The translations under genes and the position numbers were made by a program. DNA of 64,000 nucleotides from Cheiracanthium punctorium (lineage: Eukaryota; Arthropoda; Arachnida; Araneae; Cheiracanthiidae): NCBI GenBank assembly GCA_038373885.1, contig JAWZYV010019914.1, positions 923,476 to 987,475 on the forward strand. The letters run 5' to 3'. Below the pieces are notes generated by a model. That model saw only the letters and a list, made by a program, of their open reading frames with translations. It did no database searches and had not been told where the DNA came from. Shown here one piece after another: positions 1 to 10,469 of this stretch; within the stretch, counting starts at the first letter, position 1; each line of letters opens with the position of its first letter.

Positions 1-3000
1 CATATTGCCTGGTAAAATGATCCATCGGATAAAGACACTTCAGTACCGGATCCTAGAAATCATAGCAGGCCTTCAACGGTTCTCAAAATGCGCGATTCCC
101 CATTACATTATTTAATTTATTTCCGTGTTTATTGCGTAGGTCATACATTTTGAATTATACTTTTGAAAAATTTCATTTTATTTGTGATATTTTTCAATTT
201 TGTGATATTTTTCAATTTTAAAATTTACTTAAAATAAATTATGCATACTATATGATTGTAAAACTTATTTACTTCATTATGTATAGTCATAGTTACTTTT
301 ATATCTTTGATTTTGCCGATTAAAAATAATTTACAATAATTTTCAAATGAAGGCTCTCGTCTTTTGGTTGAGAGTAAAATGATACTTTGGACACTTAATC
401 AAAAATTCTGTTTTTTCACGCTTAATATTTTAAAAGCAAATACTCTATCTGCTTTTAAAATATTATTAAAATATGTTTATGATGCAAAATACAGTGTAAA
501 ATATGATAGCAAAGAGCTTAAGTTTTAATAAAAGGTTAATATTATTTTATACAAGCTTAAACCAGTGATAATTTTATGCCACTTTCCCTTATAAACATGT
601 ACATTTTTTAATTTCTGTTTAGGTTTATTCAGGAAAAAGGTTTCTGTACACGCGCATTGTTCTTTACATCCATCTCCAAAATTGAATAAAAAACGCTTTC
701 CTTTTTAGTGCGGAGCGTTCCTGAATCCTGTAGGCAAGTCATGCGACGTGGCGTGACGAAGACCAATTTCGTCTAGAAAACGAAACAACGGTCGGTCATG
801 TTTGAAGGCATACATGGAATGCACCATAGTTTTAAATGTGATTTACTGTATAAAAAATCAATTCCAACACAATTTGAATGTTCGTAAACGGCAGCGTTTA
901 GACGTACGCGAATTTTAGTAGTTATTTCTTTCATTTGAAACATTTCGATTATTAGAGCGTGGGTGAGTTATGATCCTTATGCATGAAAGCGAAAAGAATA
1001 CAATAATTTAGTTCGCAGGATATTTGCTTTAGCCAGTGCACGATACAGGCAAAATAATAGCTTTTAAAAAAGCCTTTCTTCAGTTATTAATAATGCGAAG
1101 CAAATATTTTCAGCCGATTTATGTTGTCATATTCGTTGTGTTAATTCTAAGTTGGGTCAACTCACATTTTCTAAAATACTTGCAGATATTTTTCGAACTG
1201 CTCTTTAAAATATAACAATAATGGATGTTTACGGAGTAATATATAACTGCTATAAGCAAAAATAACTATATTTACGAGGTAGAAAAATATGAACATTGGT
1301 GAAATTTATCCAGACCTACTAGGCGATATTGCACCATTTCATTCATTGAAAAGATGCAATATCGTCCTCAAAAGTTTGTTGTAAAATTCGGTTCTTATTT
1401 TGAAAGATATTTTCATAGAATAATAGAATTATTGAACTAACAATATTTTTTACAAAACACAGTCAGCATGAAATAAACATTTTTGCTCGTAAACGACTAA
1501 GGATAAACGGAAGTTTAAGTTAAATATAACGTAAATTTTAGTTTATAGAAATGTAAATATATGACACAAAACGGCTACTAATTAGCAGTAATTAACATGA
1601 AGAATCATTTTTTATGCATTCAAAATTTGCTTTGACATTTTATACTGTCATTTTGTTTCAGAAAGTCAAAATTGTAGTAATGTACAACATTGTATTACTA
1701 TAGTAAAATACTATGAAGAAAATTCTAAATAATACTTATTGTCCGTTATTATCTGTACAGCATTATTTTGTGATTGAAAAGTGGTTGTACTATTGTAATT
1801 GCGTCAGCTAACTATGTATTGTAACTCTCTACTTCTGAATATGCTACAGCGGCTGGGGTTTCACTGAGTAGTGATGTACATCAGGAGCATTATATGGTTA
1901 TGAATCACATACCTTGTGTCCCAAAAACGACCGACGATTTGAAAAATCATTTAAAGAAAAACGGAAGGGAATAGAAATGTGCCGTGTGCTGCATTTTGCA
2001 TAGTAAACCAGGAAATTTATTCTCACCAATTTTCAAAATTAGTTACAAAACTCGTCAATAGATGGCACTGCTATTCTGTACGGATTCCGTCCTTTCAGAT
2101 CGGTATTATTTCTACATCCCAGCGCACGATTCGAAAATGGTTTGTCCGCTGGGACAGCATATTTTTATTGTTTTGAGGTTTCATCACATAGACCACAGTT
2201 TTGTTGCAACGAGGCGCAGTTTTCAGAGGAAATTCACTGTCATAAACAGTCCGGCAAACAGTACATTTTCCTTACGCGAAGTGGCATGGATTGACCTCCC
2301 TATTTGCCAGATTTGATGACAAGAGGTTTTTTTGGGGGAGGAGGCGGGGTGGTGTCTTCCTTGAAAGACCATGTGTATCGTCACAATCCACAAACCGCAA
2401 AAATACATCTCTGTTGCTTGTTAGAACATTTTTAATAAAGTGTTTGTACGGGACTACGTCACGTTGTTTCTGCAAACAGTGGTTATTTTGAAAACATTGT
2501 TTTAAAGGAGGTATGAGCAACCATATATATATTATCTCAGTTATTAGCCAAAAAGCATTGAACTCTGTTTCTAAAGCAAGCTCTATATTAATCTCTTGCT
2601 TGTATTTTTCGAAGACTTTCCTACTAATTAGTAAAATTTCATGAGTCATTTTCTTTTTTCAACTAAACGTTGCTTAATCGTAAAATTTGAAACAAAAGGT
2701 GTTAACGGAATTTTTTCAAGCAATTGCTGAATGGACTTTTTATCAAGGATGAACACTTCAAGCACACAATTACTTAATGCTAGGCCACAACAGTGAAAAT
2801 AATTACTTACTTTTATGAACAGTTTTTCTTTCCATAGTTTCGCATGTAAAATGCTTAAAATATTAACATAATAATCCTTAAGGTTGACATTTAAAAAAAA
2901 TTTTTGAAACGGGAAAAAGTATGTAATAGTCAAGAACTTATTTTATGCAAAGGAGCGTTGTTCTCTGACTAAAAGATCTAACAATTTCTCTGGCTTTAAT

Positions 3001-4039
3001 ACTTATTCTAGGTGCATATGAATATGATACTTATTCAACCACGACAAATGTAATGCATATTTAACGGGAAGCTTTGAATTTTTCTAAAGTACATATTGGA
3101 ATATAATTTTATTATGAAATAGTACGTTAAGAACAAGAGCCGGAAAATTTCCAAACCAACGGCTGCTTTGAATTCCGGCAGTATAATAAAATCACGAGAA
3201 ATACCTATGTTTAAGTAGCTTTACACGACACTTTTAACGGTTATACGTTTATATTATTTCCAGTTTAAAATGTTATTTTTTATATTCTATATTAGGTAAA
3301 AGAAGTATGAAATAAAGGTACGCTACATAAAAATGTAGCGAAAGAAAACTAAAAGTTTATGATGAAACTCACAGCCTGCAAATAAAACTTCTATCTTTAG
3401 ATAGCTCTATTTAATCATATTTAGAAAGCACAGGAAAAAAAGAAACACAGAATCCAAAGATTTGAATCTTGCGTTCGTGGATAAAATGGGCTGTATGAAA
3501 GAAAATTTAATTTGTAACAGCAAACACAAGAAAGTACTTTCCGAAGCAAACGCAATTTCTTAAAAGGAAATTTTGCTTCATTAATGTTATAAAAATGGCG
3601 TAAATCTTTTATGATTCTTAAATTATCGTTTTATCAGCATTCCCAGTTTTTACGAATTTCAGTACGATCGTGTCCTTTAGATTCAGGATTTTGTGAATGT
3701 CTTACGTCGTTTTAAAGACTTCTCTTGGAAAGTAAAATCATCAAATAGCAGTTTATGGAACATTTTCAAATACAAATCGTACATAAACATGAATTTATAT
3801 CTTGGATGAGCTTTCTTATTCATTTATTCAGTATTTCGACAGTTTAAATATCCATTTTGATGAAACCAAAAACACTGTGCATAACTACGAAAGATTTTCT
3901 AACGTGAGAGACCTATTCCCAAGTTCATTGTTTTCAACTAGCAACTCAGATCCAAGTCAATTTCACGTTATTTCCTTAGAACTGTATTAAAAGTTTAAGT
4001 ATTACTAAATTCTGATTGGAAAAAGCTACATTAAATATC
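1..4039. other. AT-rich stretch without a recognisable gene
   Basis: I see no exon, RNA gene or intact mobile element here. All open frames are under 130 codons and none resembles a protein family I know. At about 1910-2100 there is a weak hint of a decayed DNA-transposon end: a segment of the type 'TGTGTCCCAAAAACGACC' followed by a 'GATGGCACTGCTATTCTGTA' subterminal stretch. No partner end is visible, so I do not call it an element. A somewhat GC-richer patch at 690-830 is unexplained. Confidence 0.5.
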
Positions 4040-4065
4040 CCATTGACTATTGCACCCCCCCCCCC

Positions 4066-4273
4066 AGTGGCACAGCGTATGGCACTCAGATCTGGAAGAC
4101 GAAAGGTGCCTGGTTCGAAACCTGGTCACGTCCACCGACCTAACCGTTCGGAGTTTTCCGTGGTTTCCTTCAAACCTTAAGGTAAATACGGATTAGGACC
4201 CCTTAGAAAGAACCCCACCTATCGGCCTAGAGTCAACGCATAGCCAATCGGTCGTAATCCAACAAACAAAAAG
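4066..4273 (+). mobile_element. tRNA-derived SINE, copy 1
   Basis: The left end is a tRNA-like RNA polymerase III promoter. It has an A-box-like 'TGGCACAGCGTATGG' near 4067-4081 and a consensus B box 'GGTTCGAAACC' near 4111-4121. An unrelated body of about 130 bp follows, ending in an A-rich tail. The insertion is flanked by a 12-bp direct repeat with one mismatch, ccattgactatt at 4040-4051 and ccactgactatt at 4274-4285. This is the target-site duplication expected of LINE-driven retroposition. A homologous copy lies on the minus strand at 45342-45569. A run of 11 C lies just upstream of the head. It carries no coding capacity and would rely on a LINE for mobility. Confidence 0.85.
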
Positions 4274-4285
4274 CCACTGACTATT

Positions 4286-6460
4286 CGGTTTCTAAAGATG
4301 TGAGAGTCCTCTAGGATTGCCCTTAAAAAAAAACTTTTCGGATTACCATCCCAAATCATTTTCTGTCCTCATCCCCGTCAATAAACTTTCATATAAAAAT
4401 TTCAGGTATTTAAATTTAAACTGCATTACATTAGATACAGCTTATCACATTTTGAATTTTATTTCACATAAAATGTTTTGATTGTTTTAAATCCACAGCA
4501 AATATGTAAGTGGAATCGTGCTTTCGTTGATTAACAGCTACTTTTTTAAATACTTTAAGTTTAATAATCACACAACTTTTGTAAGTTTTAAAATTGCAAA
4601 GAGTACGTTGCTCATAGGGTTAATGTTTTAAGTTATACAAAAACATGAAGCATTAAATCTTGAATCCCAAACTCTGTCGAAAATCTAAGTATGTCTAGGG
4701 AAAATGCTATGTAAGAGCCATTTTCATAAAAAAAATATGAACGTGGTAATCACATAAGGACAGGTTAAGTTCATAAGCCTTTATTTATTATGTAACCTGC
4801 ATGCATAGATACATTCTTATTCTGATAGCAAAGAAAAGTAATCGAGTTGCTTTTATCTGCTTCAACGATATTCTGGAATTAATTTTAAAAGGTTATTTAT
4901 TGATTTCATTGAATTAAAAAAAGTTAATGTAACTTTAGTACGAATTTCTTGGGTTTTATTTTTTTTAAATGATTTTAACTTAACTTAATTTCAAATGAGC
5001 GACTGTTTGCCAAACAACACTATATGACTTCAACGCAAAAAAATATGTTGGAATTATTTTGTAAAAATCACAAGTACATATTCGTTTAAAATTACATGTA
5101 TATTCTTACCAAGAGTTAAAATGAGGAGTTTCAAGAAGGGAGCGTACACATACAAATGCGGAATTTTTTTTAAAGGTATCGGTATCAGCGATCTTCCCAG
5201 AGTTCGCTTCTTTGTAGATGGCATCATATGACGAAAGAAGCCGTCCATTATTGGCTAACAAGCGATTAGCCAATAGTCGTTAATGGGTTATGCTTTGTTT
5301 ATGTAATATGCTCTGAGATTGTTCAAGAAAATTATTCGTGTTTCTATGGAGTAGCTTGGAGTAAGAAAAGCCTACACTGTAAAAAGCATCTGTAATTTTA
5401 CCACACATATTGCTGTAAAATAATACAGCACTGTGTGTTGTAAATCCACTCTCGAATTAGCGTAATGACGGTGATAAGCCAATCACGAAGAACATTGTAC
5501 AACAAATTGAACAGTCTGCACATCACAAAGTGTTGACGTTTACCCACACGTTATGCTGCAATGTAGTAAAATATTTTGTGAAGTGCACTATATTGCTACG
5601 ACAATGGGAAACATAACAGAAATTACTTTCTCTTACTTTATTATTAGGATTTACGATGCATTTTTTTAAATAAGTAATCGAAATAAGTTTAATTTAAATA
5701 TATCCCAATGGAATAAATTGCAGATTCCTACTTAACACATGCAGGATTAATATGGGATCTGCAATCAACACTTCATACCCCCTAGGGCTTACAGCTTGAA
5801 TTTTCTTACACAAAAGTTATGTCGTTTCTCCGTAAAAGATAATAAATAAATATTCTATTTCAATCTTTATTTGCATTCACTGTATATTTGTACGTAAAAC
5901 TTCATTTGTCTGTTTGCAGTAAATATCGCGTTAACATTTCTTAGTTTTTGATCTGCAGATTTTTTTCCGAACTTATAAACTTCATTTATACTTGGCGTAT
6001 TAATTATTGTCTGGAATCAGACAAAAGAATGTTTGCATCGAAAGTTACTGCTCTAAGTTCCACTACTTTTGTAACTCCGAAACACAAATGCATCACCAAA
6101 ACTCGCTTTCTCCATTATCTTCTTTTTCTCGTAACTTTCTTCATCTTATGTTTTTTGTTGTGCGCTCCACGCTTACAGCAGGTGCATTGCGTTCTTAGCT
6201 TAGCGGTTTTATTACCTCCCGCATGACGTATCCAGAGAAAAGCATGCCTCTACATAAAGGTGGTCCCGGAGGGATTGCATAACTCTTGCTGGCGCATATA
6301 TCTGTAAGCGCAGTCGTAAAAAAAAGGGTCTCTGTGAGTCAAATTTTTCATCTCGGAAATTCTGAATAAATATTTAAGAAATTAATTTCGTGAGAACCAC
6401 GAATTTCTTTTACTGTGTCGTCAGAACTCGACAAAATAGTCCGCACGAACCCACGAAAAG
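4286..6460. other. AT-rich non-coding stretch
   Basis: No gene is recognisable. The only structure I can support is the short palindrome at 5397-5444, listed separately. Open frames are short and have no familiar motif. Confidence 0.5.
5397..5444. repeat. short imperfect palindrome
   Basis: Two 21-base arms, beginning TTTACCACACAT and ending ATGTGTGGTAAA-like on the opposite strand, are separated by a loop of about 6 bases. By eye about 17 of 21 positions pair. It could be the remnant of a foldback or MITE, or a small cruciform. There is no target duplication I can define. Confidence 0.5.
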
Positions 6461-6471
6461 AATAAAGTGCC

Positions 6472-6480
6472 TATAAAAAG
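6472..6480 (+). promoter_or_regulatory. possible TATA box
   Basis: TATAAAAAG stands about 50 bp upstream of the ATG at 6524, which suits a short 5' leader. The consensus arthropod initiator TCAGT is not seen at the expected distance, so the call rests on the TATA match and its position alone. Confidence 0.25.
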
Positions 6481-6523
6481 AGGGGTGCTCTGTAATGCTC
6501 TAGTATAATTTATTTTCTTTAAA

Positions 6524-6631
6524 ATGAAATTGCCTAAAATGATCTTGGTGCCAGCTTTCATTTTATTAATTTCAGCGAGCCAGGAACGAACATTTTTAAC
6601 GTATGATTACATTCTTCAGCAACGGCTCTAT
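6524..6631 (+). CDS. candidate first exon of a small secreted peptide (unverified)
   Basis: An ATG is followed by a signal-peptide-like start: a basic MKLPK, then a hydrophobic stretch (residues 6-18, rich in I, L, V, A and F) and a small-residue region SAS suitable for cleavage. A TATA-like box lies about 50 bp upstream. The frame stays open to codon 60. A good splice donor (GTAAGA) falls after codon 36 at 6632, so the open frame may be exon 1 with the mature peptide encoded elsewhere. Only one cysteine follows in the unspliced frame, and no downstream exon can be identified. The sequence matches no family I recognise. It cannot be the Beat leader exon by this donor, because that gene needs a phase-1 junction and this one is phase 0. 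A chance ORF in AT-rich DNA is quite possible. Confidence 0.2.
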
Positions 6632-6709
6632 GTAAGAAAAAAAAATCATCCTCGTTCCAAGTTTCAATATTACTTGAAAACTAACTGTGTGAAAATAAAC
6701 AGGTGAATT

Positions 6710-8361
6710 AGCTCATACAACCAGGATTTATTTTATGGCAGTCGAAAGCATGACCTAATTAATTAAAAATTGCGTGCAATTCCTAAACTCTGCCACAAAA
6801 TTTTCGTCAAATTCGCAATTTGGGAGATTCTAAATAGCTCCCCGAGATTACACAATTAGATATTTTTCACCATATTCAAATATTTTCTTTTGTTGAACGA
6901 TGCACGATTCAAATATTTTAACTGAGCATTTAATTTGGAGAAACGACGATAGGAATGATTACGTTTTACATTTTACAGTGGTTCTATAAAAATATTTACA
7001 ATTTAGAAATGTGATGCTGTATCGCTTCTCAAAAGAAAATATTCTAGTGTTCACGTTATTTAAAAAACATAAAAAATAAATAAGTACAACATTTGTATGG
7101 AAGAAACATTGGCCATGTATATCACTATATATGTTTAAAACCAGCACTTAATTTCAAAATAAATATTCTATAACATATTCGATGTATAACCTTACACCAT
7201 TATCTAGAAATGGGTATGTATTTCTAGACTGTATAGCACCCTATAGAAAACGAAATAAAATCGTTCACTTTCTTCTAAAATTATGTGTATTGGCACCACC
7301 TTATAAATGGATATATGATTTTGTTTGTTCTATGACCTTTCTTTATAAAGTTCTATCCAAACAAAAGGTGTAGTGAAAAACTATATGTATTGTAATTGTA
7401 TAACTATACCATTTGGGGGAAAAATGAGTCCTTTGAACTATCTTACAAATGTATACTTGATTTATCTGTTCAGAAGATATTCTTAACCTTTCTTGACTGA
7501 ATGATTACAATTGTGAGTGTGGCAATTTGAAAGAAAATTAGATTTTGAAACCACCTTACAAATGTATAGATGCTTGACTACATGATGTAAGTATGACCTT
7601 CTCTCACCCACTTCAATTCAAACAAGAAACTAGCAAGAAATTTTATTTATCCGATGTCATACAGGTAATTACTGATATACGTACTATAGAACTGCTTTTA
7701 TTTCAAAACTTTATGTAAGCAAAATTTGCACGGCGATGACAAGCATGTAATAAAGAAAGGAGAACTTCACAGAATTTCACATGCGCTTTCCTTTATTTGT
7801 ATATTGTACTGACGCAAATAAACAAAACCTGCTACTTGTTTCAAATTTCACTGCTCGGTGGTATTCAAGTAAAATGTCAGATAAATATGACTTTTATTTA
7901 TTCTTGAATAAACTGTCACAGTTGGCATATCATTCGTATATTTCCTTCAAATATGAACTGAGTTATTGCTATCTTGATCAAGCGTGTGTGTAATATATAA
8001 ACTTTGACTTGTTTAGTAAGTTGTACAAATGCTGGTTTGATTGTTTGACTATTTTGTACAGACAAGAATACAAAATTGTATATAAAAGTAAGTTTTGATA
8101 GGAAAATAAACGAGAAAATGTTCTCCTGCCTGATTGATTCGCGTTCAAATAATTTCATGAAAATTCGTTTGAATTCAATATGTTTTCAAACATATAAATG
8201 CAGAAGGGTACAATGCTATTTGATTCAGAAGGAAAAAAAACTGTAAGTTTTATACGCAATATCTGATTTGTAACTTTTTTTTGCAATTTTTGTGATTTAT
8301 TTTTTACTTTTAAGAATAACGTTCAAACATTTTACGTCTTGTTTTTGCAATTATTAAAATA
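6710..8361. other. AT-rich non-coding stretch
   Basis: Nothing recognisable: short frames only, no splice-consistent exon, and no repeat that I can pair with another place in the window. Confidence 0.5.
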
Positions 8362-8579
8362 CTAGCTGAAGTACCCGCCCTCGACGGGTTAGTGAATGCA
8401 AATTTCCAAAAAAGCAAGATCTTTCGGCAGCATTGTATGAGTACACAGAATGGATGTAGTATGTTGCCAAAGTAAAGAAAGCGAAGTTATAATTTTTATG
8501 TATTGTTAAAATAGAGTAACTAAGAGAGTTACTCTATTAAGGTTAGAGAGTAACTAAGTAATATCATTTCATTCGCATT

Positions 8580-9700
8580 AGTCGTAATTATGTGATGCGC
8601 GAACGAATATTGACGCATATTGAAATAATTTTCGCAAAATCTAAAAATTCAATCAACATTTTTGAAAGAATGGAAGCCTAGAATTTAAGTTGAGTGACAA
8701 CCTATCCTGTCAACCAAATTCGTTTCATTCCCTGCAATCTTTATTTCGTGATGCTGGAACAAATTTTCAGCATTTTAAAACGATTTTCGCAAAATCTCAA
8801 AATGTAATCAAAATATTTTAAAAATTCAACGCCTATAAATTAAGATTAGCAACTACCTATCATATCACTAAATTTCGTATCATTCGTATCAGTCGTTATT
8901 ACGTGATGTTTGAAGAAATATAAACGCTTTTTGAGAGAATTTTCACAAAATCTCAAAATCTAATAAAAATGTTTAAAAAATTGGACTCCTATAGTTTATG
9001 TTGAGCAACCATCTATCGTGTGACCAAATTTCATATAATTCGCTTTAGTCGTTATTACGTAATGCGGGAACAAAGATTCACTCAGTTTTAAACGATTTTC
9101 ACAAAATCTCGAAATCTGATCGCTTTTTTTTTAATTAGATGCTTATAGTTTAAGTTGAGTGACCACCTATCATGACACCCAATTTCATATCATTCGCTTC
9201 AGTCATTTTTGAGTGATGCTTGAGCACAAATTTACGCAGTTTGAAACGATTTTCGCAAAATCGGAAAATCCAATGAAGATTTTTTTAAAATTCGACGCCT
9301 ATGTTTTAAGTTGAGTGACCACCTATCATGACACCCAATTTCATATCATTCGCTACAGTCGTTTTTACGTGATGCTTGAACACAAATTTACGCAGTTTGA
9401 AACGATTTTCTCAAAATCTCAAAATCCAATGAGGATTTTTTAAAAATTGGACGCCTATGTTTTAAGTTGAGGGACCACCTATCATGACACCCAATTTCAT
9501 ATCATTCGCTTTAGTCGTTTTTACGTGATGCTTGAACACAAATTTACGCAGTTTGAAAGGATTTTCGCAAAATCTCAAACTCCAATCAAGATTTTTTTAA
9601 AATTGGACGCCTATGTTTTAAGTTGAGTGACCACCTATCATGACACAAAATTTCATATCATTCGCTTCAGTCGTTTTTACGTGATGCTTAAACAAAAAAA
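8580..9700. repeat. 156-bp tandem array inside Helitron A
   Basis: A recurring landmark, gtgatgctt or close variants, falls near 8592, 8748, 8903, 9059, 9213, 9369, 9525 and 9681, a period of about 156 bp. The four units nearest 9700 are very similar to one another; the outer ones are increasingly diverged. This gradient suggests that new units arise by local amplification at one side. Confidence 0.85.
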
Positions 9701-9708
9701 GCGTCACG

Positions 9709-9760
9709 GACAGAATGACAGAATGACAGAAGGACAGAATGACAGAATGACAGACAGACA
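9709..9760. repeat. 9-bp microsatellite-like run (acagaatga)n
   Basis: About five units of acagaatga, with one aag variant, end in acagacagac. The same run, shorter, occurs at the same place in Helitron B (about 19070-19105), so it belongs to the element and not to the insertion site. Confidence 0.75.
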
Positions 9761-9950
9761 AACTTTTTTTTGAGGGTCGCATCGGAATCCCGGGTGCTTG
9801 AAACGGATAGAAATTGTAAAATTTTTGAATTCCAAGAAATGTACAGACAAAAGTCTAATTTTATTTATATAGATTAGTGGACCAATAAAAGATTACAAAT
9901 CTTCATTCTATTTTAATATATATATATATATATATGTATATATATTATAG

Positions 9951-10463
9951 GTAAATGGACAATGTAAATTGAAAAAAAAAATGTTCGAAATAAGGTAGGG
10001 AAAAAAAACTTAGATAACAAAAAAATTCTCTCTTCAATTTGAATGTAAAAGTTTATTTCAGGAGGATAAATCGCTGCTTTCTTTCATAATTTTTGTACGA
10101 TCTCCGAAACGTGATCATCTGCCTTGATTTTTTCTCTTCGACATCCTTTGAAAAGTGGTTTAAGTCGGCATATATTTATCTTCATAATTTTTACACTTTT
10201 TAAGATATCATTATCAAATTTTGCACGTCACTTGATTAGTGAGTGTATGGGATACATTTTATTAACTGGGAGGTTTTTCTTTTTTGTAAGAGTTAGTGTA
10301 CAAATTTTAAAAGTGCAACCTTTTGAAAAGTAAGGAGAGGAATTTTTTTTCACAATGTATTCTATTTTCCTACTTTATTTTGAACATTTTTTTCTATTTA
10401 CATTGCCCACTTATCTCTAACATACAAGAATTAAATAGTGTTACCACTTTTTAAGGCACCCTG
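9951..10463. mobile_element. DNA-transposon-like element with long inverted repeats
   Basis: The left arm (9951-10030, with the words GACAATGTAAATTG and TGTTCGAAATAAGGTAGG) is the inverted counterpart of the right arm (about 10340-10414). Beyond the right arm, read inward from the far side, lies a terminus TACAGGGTGCC (10455-10465), which resembles Tc1/mariner-type ends next to TA. The matching left terminus is replaced by a TA microsatellite at 9917-9948. The interior has no transposase. This is probably a MITE or internally deleted element. It sits only about 80 bp from the end of Helitron A. Confidence 0.55.
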
Positions 10464-10469
10464 TACATA

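Larger units (their letters stand above)
8362..9873 (-). mobile_element. non-autonomous Helitron, copy A
   Basis: Read on the minus strand, the element starts TCTATATAAATAAA, preceded by A. It ends in a GC-rich hairpin (ACCCGTC-type stem, CTC/GAG loop, one mismatch in this copy) followed 11 bases later by the terminal CTAG and then T. A 5' TC, a 3' hairpin plus CTRR, and insertion between A and T without target duplication are the Helitron hallmarks. There is no Rep/helicase coding sequence, so it would need proteins in trans. The interior is mostly an array of about eight 156-bp units, followed near 9709-9760 by 9-bp 'acagaatga' repeats. Length is 1512 bp. Copy B at 16968-19218 shares both ends. 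This copy alone has a 10-bp-arm palindrome at 8512-8536. Confidence 0.85.

Noticed and set aside
1..120. GC-richer start of the window as an exon edge
   Set aside because: One frame is open from base 2 for about 38 codons, but there is no donor of quality at its end and no recognisable protein motif.
1910..2300. A second mariner-type element
   Set aside because: A terminus-like stretch and a GATGGCACTG word are suggestive, but no inverted partner, TA pair or transposase remnant could be found.
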